Below are positions 5,673 to 7,428 of a DNA stretch of 7,428 nucleotides, in pieces. The notes under the pieces were generated by a model that worked only from the letters and a program-made list of their open reading frames with translations, was not told the origin of the DNA and ran no database searches. Position 1 is the stretch's first letter; every line of letters starts with the position of its first letter. The position numbers and the translations under genes were made by a program. The stretch spans positions 1 to 7,428 of the forward strand of contig VAYE01000129.1 of the NCBI GenBank assembly GCA_005883235.1, given 5' to 3'. The stretch comes from Actinomycetota bacterium (GTDB lineage: Bacteria > Actinomycetota > Thermoleophilia > Gaiellales > Gaiellaceae).

Positions 5673-6325
5673 CTGTCCTCCTGCTGCACGCGCTGCCGCT
5701 CGACGAGCGGATGTGGGAGCCGCAGCGGGCGGCTCTCGATGACGTCGTCGCGCCGAGGCTGTACGGCCGCGGCAACACCATGGAGGCCTGGGCGGGAAGC
5801 ATCCTCGCCGAGGTGTCCGGCGAGCTCGCCGTGGTCGGCGCTTCGATGGGCGGGTACTGCGCCCTCGAGATCGCCCGGCAGGCGCCGGAGCGCGTGCTGG
5901 GGCTCGTGCTGGCCGGCGCCCGGATCGACGCGGACTCGCCGGAGCGCCGCGAGGGTCGCGCGAAGACGATCGAGCTGATCCGCGAGCGTGGAGCCGAAGG
6001 GCTGTGGGAGGACATGCGGCCGAAGCTCTTCCCGCCGGAGGAGACAGACGCCGTCGGGTTCGCCCGCCGGCTGGCGCTGGAGCAGCGCCCCGAGGAGCTC
6101 GTCGCCGCCGTCGAGGCGATCCGCGACCGGCTCGACTCCACGGACGTCGTGGCCGCACTCGAATGCCCCGTCCTCTTCGCGGTCGGAACGGGCGATCCGT
6201 TCGTGAGTCCGCAGGAGGCGCCGCCGTCGGTGGAGCTGAGGGTCTTCGAGACCGGCCATCTGCCGAGCCTCGAGCGGCCGGATGAGTTCAACGCCGTTCT
6301 GGCCGAGCTCCTCTCGCGTGTCTGA
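5669..6325 (+). CDS. Alpha/beta hydrolase-fold protein
   Basis: A 218-residue soluble hydrolase of the alpha/beta fold. The opening MTVLLLHALPLDERMW carries the oxyanion-hole region (H-x-x-PLD). VGASMGGY (56-63) is the nucleophile elbow with Ser59. GTGDPFV (173-179) supplies the probable acid Asp176, and ETGHLPSLERPDEF (194-207) supplies His197, completing the triad. The region 84-155 is the helical cap, which is charged and short. Compared with typical 250-290-residue members it is compact: the strands before the elbow are abbreviated. There is no signal peptide, so it acts in the cytosol. Substrate cannot be told; esterases, lactonases and C-C hydrolases share this pattern. The start overlaps the GNAT-fusion stop by 4 bases, and the stop lies 8 bases inside the next gene, so it is the third gene of a coupled operon. 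Confidence 0.87.
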   Translation: MTVLLLHALPLDERMWEPQRAALDDVVAPRLYGRGNTMEAWAGSILAEVSGELAVVGASMGGYCALEIARQAPERVLGLVLAGARIDADSPERREGRAKTIELIRERGAEGLWEDMRPKLFPPEETDAVGFARRLALEQRPEELVAAVEAIRDRLDSTDVVAALECPVLFAVGTGDPFVSPQEAPPSVELRVFETGHLPSLERPDEFNAVLAELLSRV

Positions 6326-7109
6326 GCTCCCGGCGGTCGTCGACGTCGCGTGGCTCCGCGAGCACCTGGCCGACCCAGACCTCGTGGTCGGGGACGTCCG
6401 CGGCCCGAACGCGCACGCACGGGGTCACATCCCGGGGTCGCGGCCGCTCGTCCTCGGCTCGCCGCCGCCGATGAGCGACTCGGAGACCGTGTCAGCGCTC
6501 GCGTCGGAGGTCGGCCTTCGGCTGCGGCGGCACGGGATCACCGGCGAGGAGCGGCTCGTGCTCCACGACCGGGGCGACGGGATCGGCGCGATGCCCTCCG
6601 CGCAGCTCGCCGAGCTGGCCGGCCATCCTCGGGTCGCCGTCCTGCTCGGAGGACTGGCCGCGTGGGGTGACGACCTCGAGGTCGGGCAGGTCGAGCTGGA
6701 GCCGGTGAAGACGAGCCTCGAACCGCGGCTCGACGCGCTGCCGACGCGCGACGAGCTCGCGCGCCGCCTCGACGACCCAGGCCTCGTGCTGCTCGACGTC
6801 CGCACGCCGGAGGAGTTCTCGGGCCGCAGCGGCTATCCGTGCGACCCGCGGCAGGGGCACATCCCAGGCGCGCGGCGGGTCGATCTCGACGAGCTCTACG
6901 CCGGGCCGGGCCGGCCGCGTCCGGCCAAGGAGGTGCGCGCTTTCGTTGGAGCGCCTGAAGGCGCCGAGATCGTCGCGTACTGCCACTCGGGGTCGCGCTC
7001 AGCCCTGGCGAACCTAGCGCTTCGCGCGGCCGGCTACCGGTCGCGGAACTATCCGGGATCGTGGCACGAGTGGTCGCGCCATCCCGACCTGCCGCTCGAG
7101 CGCGGCTAG
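6318..7109 (+). CDS. Tandem-domain rhodanese / sulfurtransferase (thiosulfate or 3-mercaptopyruvate type)
   Basis: A 263-residue protein with two rhodanese domains. Domain 1 (about 8-122) has VVGDVRGPNAHARGHIPGS but carries Asp84 (VLHDRGDG) where the catalytic cysteine would be, so it is structural, as is usual. Domain 2 (about 140-258) has LLDVRTPEEFSGRSG, GHIPGARRVDLDEL and the active loop CHSGSRS with Cys222, which would carry the persulphide. The ending NYPGSWHEWSRHPDLPLERG matches the usual GSWxEW finish. Such enzymes move sulfane sulphur from thiosulfate or 3-mercaptopyruvate to a thiol or cyanide. The loop is neither CRKGVT nor CG(S/T)GVT, the classical rhodanese and mercaptopyruvate forms, so the donor is open. 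The start is GTG 6318, giving MSELPAVVDVAWLREHL and an 8-base overlap with the hydrolase. No strong Shine-Dalgarno is seen, which suggests coupling. It is slightly shorter than the usual 280 or so residues. Confidence 0.88.
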   Translation: MSELPAVVDVAWLREHLADPDLVVGDVRGPNAHARGHIPGSRPLVLGSPPPMSDSETVSALASEVGLRLRRHGITGEERLVLHDRGDGIGAMPSAQLAELAGHPRVAVLLGGLAAWGDDLEVGQVELEPVKTSLEPRLDALPTRDELARRLDDPGLVLLDVRTPEEFSGRSGYPCDPRQGHIPGARRVDLDELYAGPGRPRPAKEVRAFVGAPEGAEIVAYCHSGSRSALANLALRAAGYRSRNYPGSWHEWSRHPDLPLERG

Positions 7110-7121
7110 GCTGCGAGCCGC
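7102..7121. terminator. Hairpin spanning the overlapping stops of two convergent genes
   Basis: GCGGCT (7102-7107) and AGCCGC (7116-7121) are perfect complements around an 8-base loop. A competing smaller stem GGCT/AGCC (7109-7112/7116-7119) is also possible. There is no gap between the genes, so any terminator must lie within coding sequence; this is the only candidate I see. No T-run is present. Confidence 0.35.
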
Positions 7122-7428
7122 AGGCGTTCGGCTACGCCGATGAACGACGCGCAGAGCTCTCGGCCCAGAGCGTTCCACTCGTCGATCTGTTCGCGCGTCT
7201 TGCGGCGCAGCGCTGCTTTCCCGCCGGGGACCTCCTCGTCCTCGGCGAGCCAGGCCTCGACCATCGCGAGCGTCACCTCCGGATGGAACTGCACGCCCCA
7301 CGCGGTCTCGCCGAGTCGGAACGCCTGGCTGCACACCTCGTTCCGCGCCAGCTCGGTCGCGCCGGCCGGCACCCCGTACGCGTAGTAGTGCCACTGAAAC
7401 GCCTCGAAGCGGCGCGGCAACCCCGCGA
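7106..7428 (-). CDS. Class I glutamine amidotransferase (GATase1) family, C-terminal part (5' end outside window)
   Basis: About 107 residues of the C-terminal half are visible; the frame stays open to the window edge. The TTG at 7418-7420 is an internal leucine (AGLPRRFEAFQWHYY) rather than a start. FQWHYYAYGVPAGATELARN matches the stretch before the catalytic histidine in GMP-synthase-like amidotransferase domains. WGVQFHPEV then holds the catalytic His and Glu of the Cys-His-Glu triad. The nucleophilic cysteine would lie upstream, outside the window. The tail is charged and helical, with no synthetase domain attached, so it is a stand-alone GATase1 protein rather than GuaA. Members hydrolyse glutamine or act as gamma-glutamyl hydrolases; no partner is seen. 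Its TAG stop (7106-7108) uses the opposite strand of the CTAG that also supplies the rhodanese stop. Family is confident; the function is not known. Confidence 0.85.
   Translation of the reverse strand, partial: AGLPRRFEAFQWHYYAYGVPAGATELARNEVCSQAFRLGETAWGVQFHPEVTLAMVEAWLAEDEEVPGGKAALRRKTREQIDEWNALGRELCASFIGVAERLRLAA

Noticed and set aside
4878..6158. Long open frame of more than 400 codons on the minus strand opposite the GNAT fusion and hydrolase
   Set aside because: It is a compositional shadow: very Arg/Pro/Ala-rich, no recognisable motif, and it lies antisense to two genes with clear catalytic motifs.
7418..7420. TTG as start codon of the glutamine amidotransferase
   Set aside because: The frame continues open to the window edge (residues AG before it), and a GATase1 protein needs about 100 more N-terminal residues including the catalytic cysteine.
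1..7428. tRNA/rRNA genes, CRISPR repeats, insertion sequences, prophage or defence genes
   Set aside because: I looked on both strands and saw no cloverleaf, regularly spaced repeat, transposase motif or terminal inverted repeats; all gaps between genes are under 70 bases.

Overview
The window is very GC-rich and densely packed. It contains ten protein-coding genes (the two at the edges incomplete) and no RNA gene, mobile element, CRISPR array or integration signal that I can see. Codon choice, small gene gaps, GTG starts and protein flavour (an actinobacterial-type short homogentisate dioxygenase, a two-domain rhodanese, a GNAT fusion) suggest a high-GC actinobacterium, possibly a Thermoleophilia-like (Gaiella/Solirubrobacter) lineage. 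That placement is inference, because no marker gene is present.

Left part (1-3360, + strand): the C-terminal end of a cation diffusion facilitator metal exporter is followed by an imperfect hairpin and a promoter-like region. Next comes a catabolic cluster: a fumarylacetoacetate hydrolase-family enzyme, then homogentisate 1,2-dioxygenase 9 bp later. Together these cover ring cleavage and terminal hydrolysis in the homogentisate branch of tyrosine/phenylalanine breakdown. The isomerase between the two steps is not in the window. A nucleotidyltransferase-fold gene follows, probably beginning at an unusual CTG that overlaps the dioxygenase stop codon. A perfect 10-bp GC hairpin (3321-3350) closes this block.

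Middle (3361-3822): a small exported protein on the minus strand, with a signal peptide, a short coiled coil and two cysteines, is convergent with the first block and divergent from the next. The 45-bp divergent gap holds a strong Shine-Dalgarno for the minus gene, an 8-bp palindrome and a promoter-like hexamer for the plus genes.

Right part (3823-7109, + strand): four genes run with overlapping stops and starts: an AlkA-type DNA glycosylase, a GNAT acetyltransferase fused to a roughly 180-residue C-terminal domain I do not recognise, an alpha/beta hydrolase and a tandem-domain rhodanese/sulfurtransferase. The overlaps (GTGA, ATGA and 8 nt) argue for one transcript with coupled translation. 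The last gene is convergent with an incomplete class I glutamine amidotransferase; the two genes use opposite strands of one CTAG for their TAG stops.

Most of the window looks like ordinary chromosome. The least explained items are the C-terminal domain of the GNAT fusion, the nucleotidyltransferase without a canonical start, and an AATGCT-(16/18)-TAGCTT pair in front of both plus-strand operons.
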